Source: Pseudomonadota bacterium (GTDB lineage: Bacteria > Pseudomonadota > Alphaproteobacteria > Rhizobiales > Rhizobiaceae). From it: a DNA stretch of 64,000 nt. The stretch covers positions 13,261 through 77,260 of the forward strand of contig JAEXYH010000055.1 in assembly GCA_023451735.1 (NCBI GenBank), in the 5' to 3' direction. This document shows positions 17,799 to 26,745 of this stretch, piece after piece. Under the pieces are notes generated by a model that did not search any database, was not told the origin of the DNA, and worked only from the letters and a program-made list of their open reading frames with translations. The position numbers were made by a program, and so were the translations under genes. How positions within the stretch are numbered: position 1 is the stretch's first letter; every line of letters begins with the position of its first letter.

Positions 17799-18673
17799 GA
17801 TGCTTTCTCTGCCGGATTGTCGGTTTTGCGGACGCGGCCAGCACCCTGGCGCTCAAGCGCCACCTTGGCGATGATGGTGAAGACGGCGATCAACGCCAGG
17901 ATCGAGGCGGCGGCAAAAGCGCCGGTCGCGTTATAGTCGTGATAGAGCAGTTCGATATGCAAAGGCAGCGTATTGGTCTGGCCGCGGATATTGCCGGACA
18001 CGACCGAGACAGCACCAAACTCGCCCATGACGCGGGCATTGCAGAGGATGACGCCGTAAAGCAGCGCCCATTTCACGTTCGGCAGCGTCACGGAAAAGAA
18101 GGTGCGCCAGCCGGACGCGCCAAGCGAGGTCGACGCCTCTTCCAGATCCCGCCCCTGCGCCTGCATCAACGGGATCAGTTCGCGCGCCACAAACGGGGCG
18201 GTGACGAACATCGAGGCGATGATGATGCCCGGAACGGCAAACAGGATCTTGATGTCATGCGCATCGAGCCACGGCCCGAACAGCCCCTGCAGCCCGTAGA
18301 CGAACAGATAGGCGACACCGGCGACGATGGGCGAAACGGAAAACGGGATCTCGATCACCACGAGCAGAAACCGCTTGCCCCAGAAATCGAATTTGGTGAT
18401 CGCCCATGCGGCGGCAATGCCGAAGACGGTGTTGACCGGCACCGCGATCAGCGCCGCAAGCACGGTCAGCATCACGGCATGCAGCGTATCAGGATGGATG
18501 ACCGTATCGCGATAAAGCTGCCAGCCCTTCGAAAAGGCCTCGACGCCGATAATCACCAGCGGCGCGAGAATGACGAAGGCGACGAGCACCAGGACGATGC
18601 CGATCAGCGAACGGCGAAACAGCGGGGCATCGCCGACGCGCGGCGGCTTGCGGCGGGTGGAAACTGTGCTCAT
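17795..18673 (-). CDS. cysW: Sulfate ABC transporter permease CysW
   Basis: This 292-residue inner-membrane permease has about six helices and the EAA-type coupling loop (ELIPLMQAQGRDLEEASTSL...), followed by LPNVKWALLYGVILCNARVMGEFGAVSVVSG. The ARVMGEFGAVSVVSG stretch is characteristic of CysW as opposed to CysT. The N-terminus carries a short basic cytoplasmic segment (RRKPPRVGDAPLFRRS). It begins 4 bases after the cysT stop and overlaps cysA, so the genes are translated together. It forms the channel with CysT. Confidence 0.95.
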   Translation of the reverse strand: MSTVSTRRKPPRVGDAPLFRRSLIGIVLVLVAFVILAPLVIIGVEAFSKGWQLYRDTVIHPDTLHAVMLTVLAALIAVPVNTVFGIAAAWAITKFDFWGKRFLLVVIEIPFSVSPIVAGVAYLFVYGLQGLFGPWLDAHDIKILFAVPGIIIASMFVTAPFVARELIPLMQAQGRDLEEASTSLGASGWRTFFSVTLPNVKWALLYGVILCNARVMGEFGAVSVVSGNIRGQTNTLPLHIELLYHDYNATGAFAAASILALIAVFTIIAKVALERQGAGRVRKTDNPAEKAS

Positions 18674-18677
18674 GATC

Positions 18678-19502
18678 TCACCCCTTCACCGTGTAACGCA
18701 GCGCCCGCGCCTGCAGCCAGTTGGTCACGGCAAGCATGAAGAAGGCGGCAAGCAGCAGCACGGAGGCGATCGCCGCGGCGGCCTGATAATCGTATTCCTC
18801 CAGCCGGATGAAGATCAGCAATGCCGTGATTTCCGTCGACATCGGCTGGTTGCCGGCGATGAAGATGATCGCGCCGAATTCACCGAGGCAGCGGGCAAAG
18901 GACAGCGACACACCGGCGAGCAGTGCGGGAGCAAGCAGCGGCAGGATGACCTTGCGAAAGATCGTCCAGTCTGAACCGCCAAGCGATTGCGCCGCCTCTT
19001 CCAGTGCCGGATCGAGATCCTCCAGCACCGGCTGCACCGTGCGCACGATAAACGGCAGCGAGGTAAAGCACATGGCGATCATGATGCCGATCGGCGTATA
19101 GGCCACCTTGATGCCGAAACCTTCGAGCACCGAGCCGAACCAGCCGCTATTGGCAAACAACGCGGTCAGCGCAATACCGGCAACGGCGGTCGGCAGCGCA
19201 AACGGCAGATCTACCACTGCATCGACAATGCGACGGCCGGGAAACCGGTACCGGGTGATGACCCAGGCAAGCGAAAGCCCGAAGAACAGGTTGAAGACAG
19301 TGGCGCCAAGCGCCGAAAGCACCGTGACGCGATAACTCGCCATCGAGCGCGACGACGAAACGATCCGCCAGTAATCCTCGAAACCGAGGCTCGCGGCCTT
19401 GAATGCGAGCGCCGCCAGCGGCAGCACGACGATCAAGCCGACATAAAACAGAGTCACGCCCAGCGATAGCGGCAGGCCGGGCAGGACATTTCGTCGTCTC
19501 AC
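18678..19502 (-). CDS. cysT: Sulfate ABC transporter permease CysT (CysU)
   Basis: This 274-residue permease has about six transmembrane helices, the coupling loop PVLEDLDPALEEAAQSLGGSD and the segment SFARCLGEFGAIIFIAGNQP, typical of CysT/CysU. It opens MRRRNVLPGLPLSLGVTLFY, the usual short basic N-terminus followed by helix 1. It is separated from the upstream binding-protein gene by 164 bases that contain a 53-base inverted repeat, and is followed directly by cysW. Confidence 0.95.
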   Translation of the reverse strand: MRRRNVLPGLPLSLGVTLFYVGLIVVLPLAALAFKAASLGFEDYWRIVSSSRSMASYRVTVLSALGATVFNLFFGLSLAWVITRYRFPGRRIVDAVVDLPFALPTAVAGIALTALFANSGWFGSVLEGFGIKVAYTPIGIMIAMCFTSLPFIVRTVQPVLEDLDPALEEAAQSLGGSDWTIFRKVILPLLAPALLAGVSLSFARCLGEFGAIIFIAGNQPMSTEITALLIFIRLEEYDYQAAAAIASVLLLAAFFMLAVTNWLQARALRYTVKG

Positions 19503-19571
19503 GCGGTCGTTTCCTTACTTAATGCAAATCCGGCGAGCCGAGTGGCCGCCGGTTGGGTGTCGCAACGCTTA

Positions 19572-19624
19572 ACCCCCTCATTCCCGTTCCTCGGGTTTAA
19601 CCCGAGGAACGGGAATGAGGGGGT
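19572..19624. repeat. Perfect 53-base inverted repeat between sbp and cysT
   Basis: Two perfectly complementary 26-base arms are separated by a single T. The outer part reads CCCCCTCATTCCCGTTCC and the inner part CTCGGGTT. It lies inside the operon, 42 bases behind the sbp stop and 69 bases before cysT. The CCCTCATTCC ends recall an intergenic palindrome family of Rhizobiaceae, and a longer, decayed element with similar ends lies at 62330-62481. As RNA it would form a very stable hairpin, able to protect the sbp message or reduce read-through. Confidence 0.9.
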
Positions 19625-19666
19625 GGAGAGGGCAGCCTTGCTGGAAGACCGCCTTGAGAGGAAAAA

Positions 19667-20650
19667 CTACCGGCTGCCGTAAAGCTTGTCGAGCGTGCCG
19701 CCCGAAGCAAAATGCTCGGACTGGATCTTGCTCCAACCGCCGAACACGTCATCAACCTTGACGAGACGGATCTCGGGGAATTCGCTCTTGAACTCGGCAG
19801 CGACCTTTTCGTTATGGACGCGATGGCCGAACTCGGCCGCAATCTTCTGGCCTTCTTCCGTGTAGAGGAAGTCGAGATAGATCTTGGCCAGTTCTTCGGT
19901 GCCGTGCTTCTTGGCAACCTTGTCGACAACGGCAACCGGGAATTCAGCCAGCAGGCTGACCGACGGAATGACGCTTTCCACCTTGTCCTTGCCGAACTGC
20001 TTTTCGATGCCGCGGGTTTCAGCCTCGAAGGTGATCAGCACGTCGCCCTGGCCACGCTCGACAAAGGTCGTCGTTGCCGCACGACCGCCGGTATCAAAGA
20101 CCGGAACGTTGTCAAAAATCTTGGTGATATAGGCCTCGATCTTTTCCTGATCGTCCTTGTATTCCTCCTTCGCCCATGCGGTGGCAGCGAGATAGGTGTA
20201 GCGCGCATTGCCAGACGTCTTCGGGTTAGGGAAAACGGCATGCACGTCGTCACGCGCCAGATCCGCCCAGCCCTTGATGTTTTTCGGGTTTCCGGCGCGC
20301 ACCAGGAAGGCCGGGAAGGAATAGAACGGCGAGGCATTATTCGGGAATGCCTTGGTCCATTCCGCGGAAACAAAGCCGTTCTTTGCGAGAAAATCGATAT
20401 CGGTGGACTGGTTGAAGGTCACCACATCCGCCTCAAGCCCCTCGACGATCGAACGCGCCTGTTTGGATGTGCCGGCATGCGACTGGTCGATGGTGACGCC
20501 CGGATGGTTCTTCACGAACGCTTCGTTGACAGCGACGAACAATTCGCGCGCCACGTCATAGGAGGCGTTGAGCAGTTTCTGCTCCTGCGCAAAGGCCGGC
20601 TGCACGAAAAGAGCGGCAATCGCAGTGCCGAGAATGAGGAGGCGGTTCAT
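19667..20650 (-). CDS. sbp: Sulfate-binding protein of the ABC importer
   Basis: This 327-residue periplasmic protein has a clear Sec signal (MNRLLILGTAIAALFVQPAFA, cut after AFA, residue 21). The mature protein has the sulfate-binding family blocks LLNASYDVARELFVA, DQSHAGTSKQARSI, DVVTFNQSTDID, WADLARDDVHAVFPNPKTSG, NARYTYLAATAWA and the VFDTGGRAATTTFVERGQGD segment. I place the start at 20650, where the signal peptide begins and a GGAG lies 8-11 bases upstream; the frame opens 34 codons earlier with no signal there. It is the first gene of the sulfate operon, followed by a large palindrome before the permeases. Confidence 0.94.
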   Translation of the reverse strand: MNRLLILGTAIAALFVQPAFAQEQKLLNASYDVARELFVAVNEAFVKNHPGVTIDQSHAGTSKQARSIVEGLEADVVTFNQSTDIDFLAKNGFVSAEWTKAFPNNASPFYSFPAFLVRAGNPKNIKGWADLARDDVHAVFPNPKTSGNARYTYLAATAWAKEEYKDDQEKIEAYITKIFDNVPVFDTGGRAATTTFVERGQGDVLITFEAETRGIEKQFGKDKVESVIPSVSLLAEFPVAVVDKVAKKHGTEELAKIYLDFLYTEEGQKIAAEFGHRVHNEKVAAEFKSEFPEIRLVKVDDVFGGWSKIQSEHFASGGTLDKLYGSR

Positions 20651-20925
20651 CAAAGGTCTCCGAGGATTAAAGGGTGGCAGAAAACTAACGGCACCACCGC
20701 CGGATCGCGAGACACCGCCCTCTCCCGGCGGATTAAGGCATAGAATTTTCATCCATTTTTGAAGACATTCGGCAACGGTTTTGCTTCAGCCATATGACAG
20801 GCCTTTCTCCCCGCGCGCATAACTCCTACCCGCTTATGGTTCTGGTGAAAGCCCGGCCAACTCTGTAGGACCCACCCGATAGTGCCCAGCACCGCCCTGA
20901 AATCGCCTGCCGAAGTCATCGTCCC

Positions 20926-21792
20926 ATGAAGAACAAGAGCATTGGTTATGTCTACGTCCTGTTGGCCATAACCATCTTTGCCGCGCAGGACGGGCTTTCG
21001 AAATTCCTTGCTGAAAAATACCCGGTCATCGCCTTCACGATGATCCGCTTCTGGGCCTTCGCCGCCTTCGTTATCATTTTTGCCGCCTTTTCGCCCGGCG
21101 GTTTGCGCCGGGCTTTTGCCACCCGTCGCCCCTTCTTGCAAATGCTGCGCGGCCCGCTTCTGATGCTCGAGATCATTCTCGTGGTCTACGCCTTCACCGC
21201 AGCGGGCCTTGCCATGACACAGGCGATCATGCAGGCGACGCCGCTGATCATCACGGTCCTGTCGATCCCGCTTCTGGGCGAAAAGGTAGGCTGGCGGCGC
21301 GGGGCCGCCGTCCTGGTCGGCCTCATCGGCGTGCTGGTCATCCTCAACCCGGGCGGTGTCGAATTCGGCATCCACCTCATCTGGCCGCTTCTGGGTGCGC
21401 TTGCCTTCGGTCTCTACGGCATCGCCACCCGCGCTGTCGGCCGAGAGGATTCGGCCGTCACCAGCGTTCTCTATACCGGCATTTTTGGTGCCATAGCTGC
21501 CACAGCGATCGGCGTCTTCTACTGGACACCCATCGCCATGGGCGACTGGCCGGCCCTGATCGCGCTCTGCATCTGCGGAACGCTCAGCCACTTCTTCCTG
21601 ATCAAGGCCTACAGCATATTGAGCGCAGTCGAGGTCCAACCGCTGACCTACCTGCAGATCGTCCTCAGCGTCGGTGTCGCCACGTTCTTTTTCGGCGAAA
21701 CGATCACCATCAACATGGTCATCGGTGCTGTCATCGTCGTCGCAGCCGGGCTGTTCACCGTCTGGCGGGAGCATCGGCTCGGGATCAAATAA
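20926..21792 (+). CDS. EamA-family drug/metabolite transporter
   Basis: This 288-residue inner-membrane protein has about ten predicted helices in two EamA repeats. The first repeat runs from YVYVLLAITIFAAQDGLSKF to AAVLVGLIGVLVILNPGG; the second from IHLIWPLLGALAFGLYGIA to MVIGAVIVVAAGLFTVW. The conserved end-of-repeat features (PLIITVLSIPLLGEKVGWRR and QPLTYLQIVLSVGVATFFFGE) are in place. The family exports amino acids, nucleotides or other small metabolites, or imports some; the substrate cannot be inferred. It stands alone, divergent from the sulfate operon and convergent with the hybrid kinase. Confidence 0.85.
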   Translation: MKNKSIGYVYVLLAITIFAAQDGLSKFLAEKYPVIAFTMIRFWAFAAFVIIFAAFSPGGLRRAFATRRPFLQMLRGPLLMLEIILVVYAFTAAGLAMTQAIMQATPLIITVLSIPLLGEKVGWRRGAAVLVGLIGVLVILNPGGVEFGIHLIWPLLGALAFGLYGIATRAVGREDSAVTSVLYTGIFGAIAATAIGVFYWTPIAMGDWPALIALCICGTLSHFFLIKAYSILSAVEVQPLTYLQIVLSVGVATFFFGETITINMVIGAVIVVAAGLFTVWREHRLGIK

Positions 21793-21814
21793 TAAGCCTC
21801 CGGCTTCCTTCGCC

Positions 21815-23893
21815 TTAATCCGACAGCAGCTCCTTCACCCGACGGGCAAAGGCGTCGCTGAGGAACGGCTTGGTCATCACATGCATGCCATGCTCCAGAT
21901 GGCCATGGTTCAGCACAGCATTCTCCGCGTAACCGGTCACGAACAGGACCTTGAAGTCCGGCCGCTCGGCGCGCACCGCGTCCGCCAGCTGCCGCCCGTT
22001 CATGCCGCCCGGCAGCCCGACATCGGTCACCAGAAGATCGATCGGCTGGCCGGAATTCATGATCTTCAGCGCCGTAGGACCGTCGCCGGCCTCCAACACG
22101 TGATAGCCGAGCTCCTCCAGAATCTCGACCGCCACCATCCGCACAAGCGGTTCGTCGTCGACGACGAGGATCGTCTCGTGGTCGGCAGATCGCGGCGACA
22201 CTGCCACATCCGCCACATCCTCGTCGGCCCCTTCATCACCGAGATGGCGCGGCAGGTAGATGCAGATCATCGTGCCTTTGCCGAGTTCGGAATAGATGCG
22301 CGCCGTGCCGCCGGACTGGCCTGCAAAACCGTGAACCATGGAAAGGCCAAGACCGGTACCCTGTCCGATCGGTTTGGTCGTGTAGAAGGGATCGAAGGCG
22401 CGATCGACGATCTCCGGCGACATGCCTGTCCCGGTATCGCTGACGCAGAGCGACAAATATTGCCCCGGCACCAGCCCCCGCTCGCGCGCCGTCCTTTCGT
22501 CAAACCAGCGATTGGCCGTCTCGATCGTCAGCTTGCCGCCATCCGGCATCGCATCTCGGGCATTGATGCAAAGGTTGAGAAGCGCATTCTCAAGCTGCCC
22601 CACATCGACGAATGTCGTCCACAGACCACCGGAAAACGCGGTCTCCACGTGGATCGTCGGCCCGACACTGCGGGTGATGAGATCCTGCATGCCTGAGACG
22701 AGTCGGTTCAGAACGACAGGCTTAGGATCGAGCGTCTGGCGGCGCGAGAAGGCGAGCAGGCGCTGGGTCAGTCCCGCAGCACGCTTGGCCGCGCCCTGTG
22801 CGCCGGTTAGATAACGATCAAGGTCTGAAATTCGCCCCTGCGCCAGCCGTGTCTGCATCAGTTCCAGCGAGCCGGAAATGCCGGCAAGCAGATTGTTGAA
22901 GTCATGCGCCAGACCGCCGGTCAACTGGCCAACCGCCTCCATCTTCTGCGAATGGCGCAACTGTTCTTCCGAACGCATCAGTTCATCTGTACGCTCGGCT
23001 ACCTTCTGTTCCAGCGTCTCGTTGAGAATGCGCAGTTCGGCCGCAGCACGATCGCGCTCCTTTTCCATTGTCCGGCGCGCCTCGATATCGAGCAGCACAC
23101 CAGGGAAATGCAGAGGCTGTCCGTCGGGGGAAAGTTCCACCCTTCCATTCGCCTCCAGCCAATAGAAATTGCCGTCCAGACGGCGTGTGCGATATTGGTG
23201 AGCCCAAGGTCCATTGCGCGTCAACGCTTCGTTGATGGCCGCGGTCAACCCGGCCTTGTCGTCGGGATGCACCGTCTCGATGATCTGGTCGAGGCTCAGC
23301 CCTTCGCGACCCAGCGCCGGATCGAGACCGAATGCATCGGCAAAAGCCTCGTCGATGGTGAACTTGTTTGCCGGGATATCCCAGAACCATGTGCCGATGA
23401 TGGCGCCCGCTGCCAGCGCAAGCTTGACCCTCTGGATGTTTTCGCGCGCCAGGGCTTCGCTCGCCTTGAGCGCCGCTTCAGCCTGCTTGCGGGCGGTGAT
23501 ATCGCGAAACAGCACCGAGACCTGCTTGAGGCTTGCCGGCTCCACCCGCGAACTCGACACCTCGATATGCCGGCCGATCGCCTCGAATTCCTGTTCAAAC
23601 CGGATCGGCTGACCTGTGCGAAGCACACCGCCGTAAAGCTCGATCCACTTGTCGGCGGCCAGGGGCTCGATCTCGCGAAGCCGTTTTCCGACGATATTGG
23701 TGATGCCCGTCTGCCGCTCGTAACCCGAATTGGCTTCGATATGCACATAGTCGCTCAGCGGCCCATTCGGACCGTCGATAAATTCGATGATGCAGAAACC
23801 TTCGTCGATCGCCTCGAACAATGCGCGATATCGCGCTTCGCTCCGCAACAGAGCGTCGTCATTCGGAAAATGAACCATTTCGTCAGAACTCAA
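21815..23893 (-). CDS. Hybrid sensor histidine kinase (PAS-PAS-HisKA-HATPase-REC)
   Basis: This cytosolic hybrid kinase of about 692 residues has no transmembrane segment. Two PAS-type sensory domains lie at roughly 15-140 (YRALFEAIDEGFCIIEFIDG) and 155-290 (KLALAAGAIIGTWFWDIP). A coiled linker (ERDRAAAELRILNETLEQKV) leads to the HisKA box with the phospho-His in GLAHDFNNLLAG, the HATPase N/G boxes (NLCINARDAM, DTGTGM, GTGLGLSMVHGF) and a receiver domain with phospho-Asp in LLVTDVGLPGG. I choose the TTG at 23893 because GGAGAGGA lies 7 bases upstream; an ATG at 23878 and a GTG at 23932 are alternatives without a good site. It is an orphan, convergent with the EamA gene and downstream of the TetR gene. 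Confidence 0.87.
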   Translation of the reverse strand: MSSDEMVHFPNDDALLRSEARYRALFEAIDEGFCIIEFIDGPNGPLSDYVHIEANSGYERQTGITNIVGKRLREIEPLAADKWIELYGGVLRTGQPIRFEQEFEAIGRHIEVSSSRVEPASLKQVSVLFRDITARKQAEAALKASEALARENIQRVKLALAAGAIIGTWFWDIPANKFTIDEAFADAFGLDPALGREGLSLDQIIETVHPDDKAGLTAAINEALTRNGPWAHQYRTRRLDGNFYWLEANGRVELSPDGQPLHFPGVLLDIEARRTMEKERDRAAAELRILNETLEQKVAERTDELMRSEEQLRHSQKMEAVGQLTGGLAHDFNNLLAGISGSLELMQTRLAQGRISDLDRYLTGAQGAAKRAAGLTQRLLAFSRRQTLDPKPVVLNRLVSGMQDLITRSVGPTIHVETAFSGGLWTTFVDVGQLENALLNLCINARDAMPDGGKLTIETANRWFDERTARERGLVPGQYLSLCVSDTGTGMSPEIVDRAFDPFYTTKPIGQGTGLGLSMVHGFAGQSGGTARIYSELGKGTMICIYLPRHLGDEGADEDVADVAVSPRSADHETILVVDDEPLVRMVAVEILEELGYHVLEAGDGPTALKIMNSGQPIDLLVTDVGLPGGMNGRQLADAVRAERPDFKVLFVTGYAENAVLNHGHLEHGMHVMTKPFLSDAFARRVKELLSD

Positions 23894-23971
23894 GAACCGA
23901 TCCTCTCCAGCGGCGATGGACGTGAATACCACAACGCCGAAGGAAGGAAATCGGTTGCGACCGTACGATCT

Positions 23972-24577
23972 TCACCGATCGGCCCTCAGTCCGCCTGCCA
24001 TCAACGAGAAGGCCTCTATTGCCTTGGGAAGCACTTCGGCCGGGTTGTCACTTGCGGCCACCCAAAGCGCGGCATTGAGGGCCGCACCGTTGAGAAGCCG
24101 TGCAGCGGCCTCGACATCGACCGGCTTCATCAAACCGGTCTCGACCATAAGCTGCACGCCTTTCCGCGTCTCGGCAAGGCAACTGTTCTGGCTTGGCCAT
24201 TGCGAGGGGTCGCCCAGCACCGCCGGCCCATCAAGCAGCACGATCCGCTGGATTTCAGGGTCCAGCGCCATCTCGATATAGGCGGACCCCTCGGCCAGCA
24301 GCGCTTGCCAGATGTCACCCTCGCCGGTGGCCGCGCTCTCTGCGCCGATTTCCCTGGCGCGCGCTGCCATTTCCCCGTCGAGCTGGTCGACGACCGCAGC
24401 CAGCAGGCCGCGCTTGTCGCCGAAATTATGATAAAGCGCCCCGCGCGTCAGGCCGGCATCGGCTGTCAGATCGTCCATTGATGCATTCGCGTACCCCTTT
24501 TCCGCAAAGGCCTTGCGCGCCGCTGTGATCAGCTTCGCACGGTTTTCCTCCATCTTTTCCAGACGTTTTCCCGCCAT
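23972..24577 (-). CDS. TetR-family regulator divergent from RidA-family gene
   Basis: This 201-residue repressor-type protein has the TetR helix-turn-helix at the N-terminus (LITAARKAFAEKGYANASMD, DLTADAGLTRGALYHNFGDK) and a variable ligand domain similar to TetR_C proteins (YIEMALDPEIQRIVLLDGPA, LLNGAALNAALWVAAS). The ATG at 24577 has GGAG 6 bases upstream. Three copies of ATACG-N3-CGTAT lie between it and the divergent RidA-family gene, so it almost certainly controls both. The ligand is unknown. Confidence 0.88.
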   Translation of the reverse strand: MAGKRLEKMEENRAKLITAARKAFAEKGYANASMDDLTADAGLTRGALYHNFGDKRGLLAAVVDQLDGEMAARAREIGAESAATGEGDIWQALLAEGSAYIEMALDPEIQRIVLLDGPAVLGDPSQWPSQNSCLAETRKGVQLMVETGLMKPVDVEAAARLLNGAALNAALWVAASDNPAEVLPKAIEAFSLMAGGLRADR

Positions 24578-24596
24578 CACAAACTCCAAATCTCAG

Positions 24597-24659
24597 ATAC
24601 GGCTCGTATACAAACTTGACATACGCAGCGTATGCGACCATTCTACATACGAGCCGTAT
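24597..24659. promoter_or_regulatory. Three ATACG-N3-CGTAT operator boxes between tetR and ridA
   Basis: The palindrome ATACG-N3-CGTAT occurs three times: 24597-24609 (centre GCT reading ATACGGCTCGTAT), 24621-24633 (ATACGCAGCGTAT) and 24647-24659 (ATACGAGCCGTAT). Boxes one and three are exact reverse complements. Start-to-start spacing is 24 and 26 bases. A TTGACA at 24616-24621 overlaps box two, so the boxes surround a likely plus-strand promoter and could block it when bound. Confidence 0.85.
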
Positions 24660-24735
24660 ATAAAATTTGATGCGGCTTGTGAAGCCGCATCCCATCGGAT
24701 GTGCAGTTGATAACAACACCAAGAGAGGTCAGATC

Positions 24736-25134
24736 GTGACAAAACGCGAACCCATTTTCCCGCCGAACCGCCACGCCCTTTATGAAAAGCACGGTTATTC
24801 CGCCGCCATCCGCTCCGGCGACCTGCTCTTCGTCTCGGGTCAGGTCGGCAGCCGCGAGGACGGCACGCCCGAACCGGATTTCAAAGCTCAGGTCGAGCGC
24901 GCTTTCGAAAATCTTCAATCTGTGCTCAAGGCAGCCGGCGCAGGGCTTGATGACATCATCGACGTCACCACCTTCCATACTGATCCTGAAAACCAGTTCG
25001 ATACGATCCTGGAAGTAAAGAACCGGGTCTTCCCTGCCCCGCCTTACCCGGCATGGACGGCCATCGGTACCAGCTGGCTCTCGGGCTTCGATTTCGAGAT
25101 CAAGGTCATCGCCCGCATTCCGGCCGCTGAATAA
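24736..25134 (+). CDS. RidA-family (YjgF/UK114) protein
   Basis: This 132-residue protein of the RidA superfamily shows the GYSAAIRSGDLLFVSGQVG opening, the central QVERAFENLQSVLKAAGAG block, VTTFHTDPE, and the C-terminal PAPPYPAWTAIGTSWL and FEIKVIARIPA. RidA proteins hydrolyse reactive imines and enamines from amino-acid metabolism; other family members act in degradative pathways. The Arg that marks true RidA imine deaminases (usually in an R-x-C/A-V motif) is not evident near AWTAIG, so it may belong to one of the Rid subfamilies of other function. A GTG at 24736 is the start, with AGAGAGG 7 bases upstream. The TetR gene and three operators lie divergently. Confidence 0.8.
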   Translation: MTKREPIFPPNRHALYEKHGYSAAIRSGDLLFVSGQVGSREDGTPEPDFKAQVERAFENLQSVLKAAGAGLDDIIDVTTFHTDPENQFDTILEVKNRVFPAPPYPAWTAIGTSWLSGFDFEIKVIARIPAAE

Positions 25135-25548
25135 TGCGCCTGCCTGCAGACGTCTCCGAGACTATCCGGGGACGTTTGCCCCCTTCTCCGAAAATAATGT
25201 CTTTTTTAACCAAGGACTTCGGTGAAACCGCCCATCCGTTTCGTCCCCGCCCGCGGCAAAAACGCGACAATAGATCGTCATCGGATGGGAACCGGGTTCG
25301 CGAACCGGCCTCCTCACAGCGGGTCACGGCTCGGTTTCCGGTGATGGTCGAAGCTTTCGATCGGACGGGAACTGACAAGTCTCGAAAGATCGGATGACAC
25401 GGCCGGGGCAGGCAGACCAAAATCGACCTCATACCCCAATGCCACTGCCTGCCCCATTCCCGTTCCAGCCATGCCGCGGAACCTCGCGTGGCGCGGGTGC
25501 GTACCGTGAAAGTCCCCTCTCGGTCGGGTATCTTCCCACGCGCGGACG
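25135..25548. other. Unassigned 414-base convergent gap
   Basis: The region lies behind both the RidA-family gene (plus) and the acyl-CoA hydrolase gene (minus). Open frames cross it on both strands, but their products look random (many Arg, Cys and Trp, no recognisable motif). A 12-base palindrome GGTTCGCGAACC is at 25295-25306. I can assign neither a gene nor an RNA; a decayed gene is possible. Confidence 0.35.
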
Positions 25549-26628
25549 CTACAACCGATGATCGGCAAACAACGGCGCGTGCTCCCCGACAAAATACCGG
25601 TCCAGATCCGCATCCGTTACCTCTGCCAGCGTCGCCGGCTGCCATTGCGGATTGCGGTCCTTGTCGATCACGGCAGCCCGTACGCCCTCGTAGAAATCAG
25701 AATTGCGCAGAAGTTCGGAGGCGACGGTGAATTCGCGCTCCAGGCATTCCACAAGACTGGAGCTTTTCCGCCCTGCACGCAGAAGCCGGAGTGTCAGCTT
25801 CAGGCTCGTCGGTGAACGCTTGGCAACTGTTGCAAGTGTTGACGCGGCAAACTCGCCGTCGTCCTTCTCCAAAGCTGTGATAATTTCCTCGACCGTATCG
25901 AAGCGGAAGACGCGATCGATCAGCGCCCGCTGTCCCTCCAGCTGGCTCTTGCCCGGCGAGGTCGCAAATCTGCCGATCGTTGCTGCAATATCCGCGTCGG
26001 AAGCACCTGCACCAAGCGCGCCCAGCGCTTCGGTCAACGCACCAAGCTTTTCGGACGGCACATGGTAGTCCGCGAAACCGGCAAAGATAGCGTCTGCCGC
26101 ACCAACAATCTCGCCGGTCAGCCCCATCCATGTCCCCGCCTCGCCCGGAGCCTTTGGCAACAGCCATGTCGCCCCGACGTCCGGCACGTACCCGATCCCG
26201 GTTTCCGGCATGGCAAGCTTTGTCCGCTCGGTCACGATCCTATGTCTGCCGTGAGAAGCGACACCCACGCCGCCGCCCATGACGATGCCGTCCATCAGCG
26301 CGACATAGGGCTTCGGATAGCGCGCGATCGTATAGTTGACCGGGAATTCCTCCCGCCAGAATCGCGCAACCTCCGGATCGCCTGCCTTGCCGAGCTGATA
26401 GATCGCCCGGATATCGCCACCGGCGCAGAGCCCACGCTCGCCCTCGCCCTTCAGGACAACACAGGAAATATCGCGATCATCGGCAAATCGCTCCATCGCC
26501 GGCTTCATCGCATGCACCATGGCAAGGTTGAGGCTGTTCAGCGCCTTCGGTCGATTAAGCCTGATGATCGCCGCCGACCCGATGCGCTCGAAAAGGATTT
26601 CGTCGGTCTGAACTGCACTATCGGTCAT
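25549..26628 (-). CDS. 3-hydroxyisobutyryl-CoA hydrolase (enoyl-CoA hydratase family)
   Basis: This 359-residue member of the crotonase superfamily would hydrolyse 3-hydroxyisobutyryl-CoA in valine breakdown. The blocks RLNRPKALNSLNLAMV, GLCAGGDIRAIYQLG (oxyanion hole), MDGIVMGGGVGVASHGRHRI and the catalytic MPETGIGYVPDVGATWLLPK are those of the hydrolase branch. So is the C-terminal SDFYEGVRAAVIDKDRNPQW. Length also fits this branch, which is longer than enoyl-CoA hydratases (about 260 residues). It stands alone on the minus strand; no other valine-pathway genes are in view. Confidence 0.88.
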   Translation of the reverse strand: MTDSAVQTDEILFERIGSAAIIRLNRPKALNSLNLAMVHAMKPAMERFADDRDISCVVLKGEGERGLCAGGDIRAIYQLGKAGDPEVARFWREEFPVNYTIARYPKPYVALMDGIVMGGGVGVASHGRHRIVTERTKLAMPETGIGYVPDVGATWLLPKAPGEAGTWMGLTGEIVGAADAIFAGFADYHVPSEKLGALTEALGALGAGASDADIAATIGRFATSPGKSQLEGQRALIDRVFRFDTVEEIITALEKDDGEFAASTLATVAKRSPTSLKLTLRLLRAGRKSSSLVECLEREFTVASELLRNSDFYEGVRAAVIDKDRNPQWQPATLAEVTDADLDRYFVGEHAPLFADHRL

Positions 26629-26745
26629 GCCTGCCCCTGAATGTCACTAGCGGTCTGCGATCATAGCCGTGAGAAAATCAGTGATGCCAGAGATAATATT
26701 GGACATGATTGCCGCATTGGGGAGATGGCTGCGGCCCGTGGCTAT

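Noticed and set aside
22904..24481. A 525-codon plus-strand open frame
   Set aside because: It runs antisense across two real genes, the hybrid kinase and TetR, and their gap.
25106..25645. A 179-codon minus-strand frame over the convergent gap
   Set aside because: It overlaps the ends of both neighbouring genes and the product is Arg/Cys/Trp-rich without recognisable motif.
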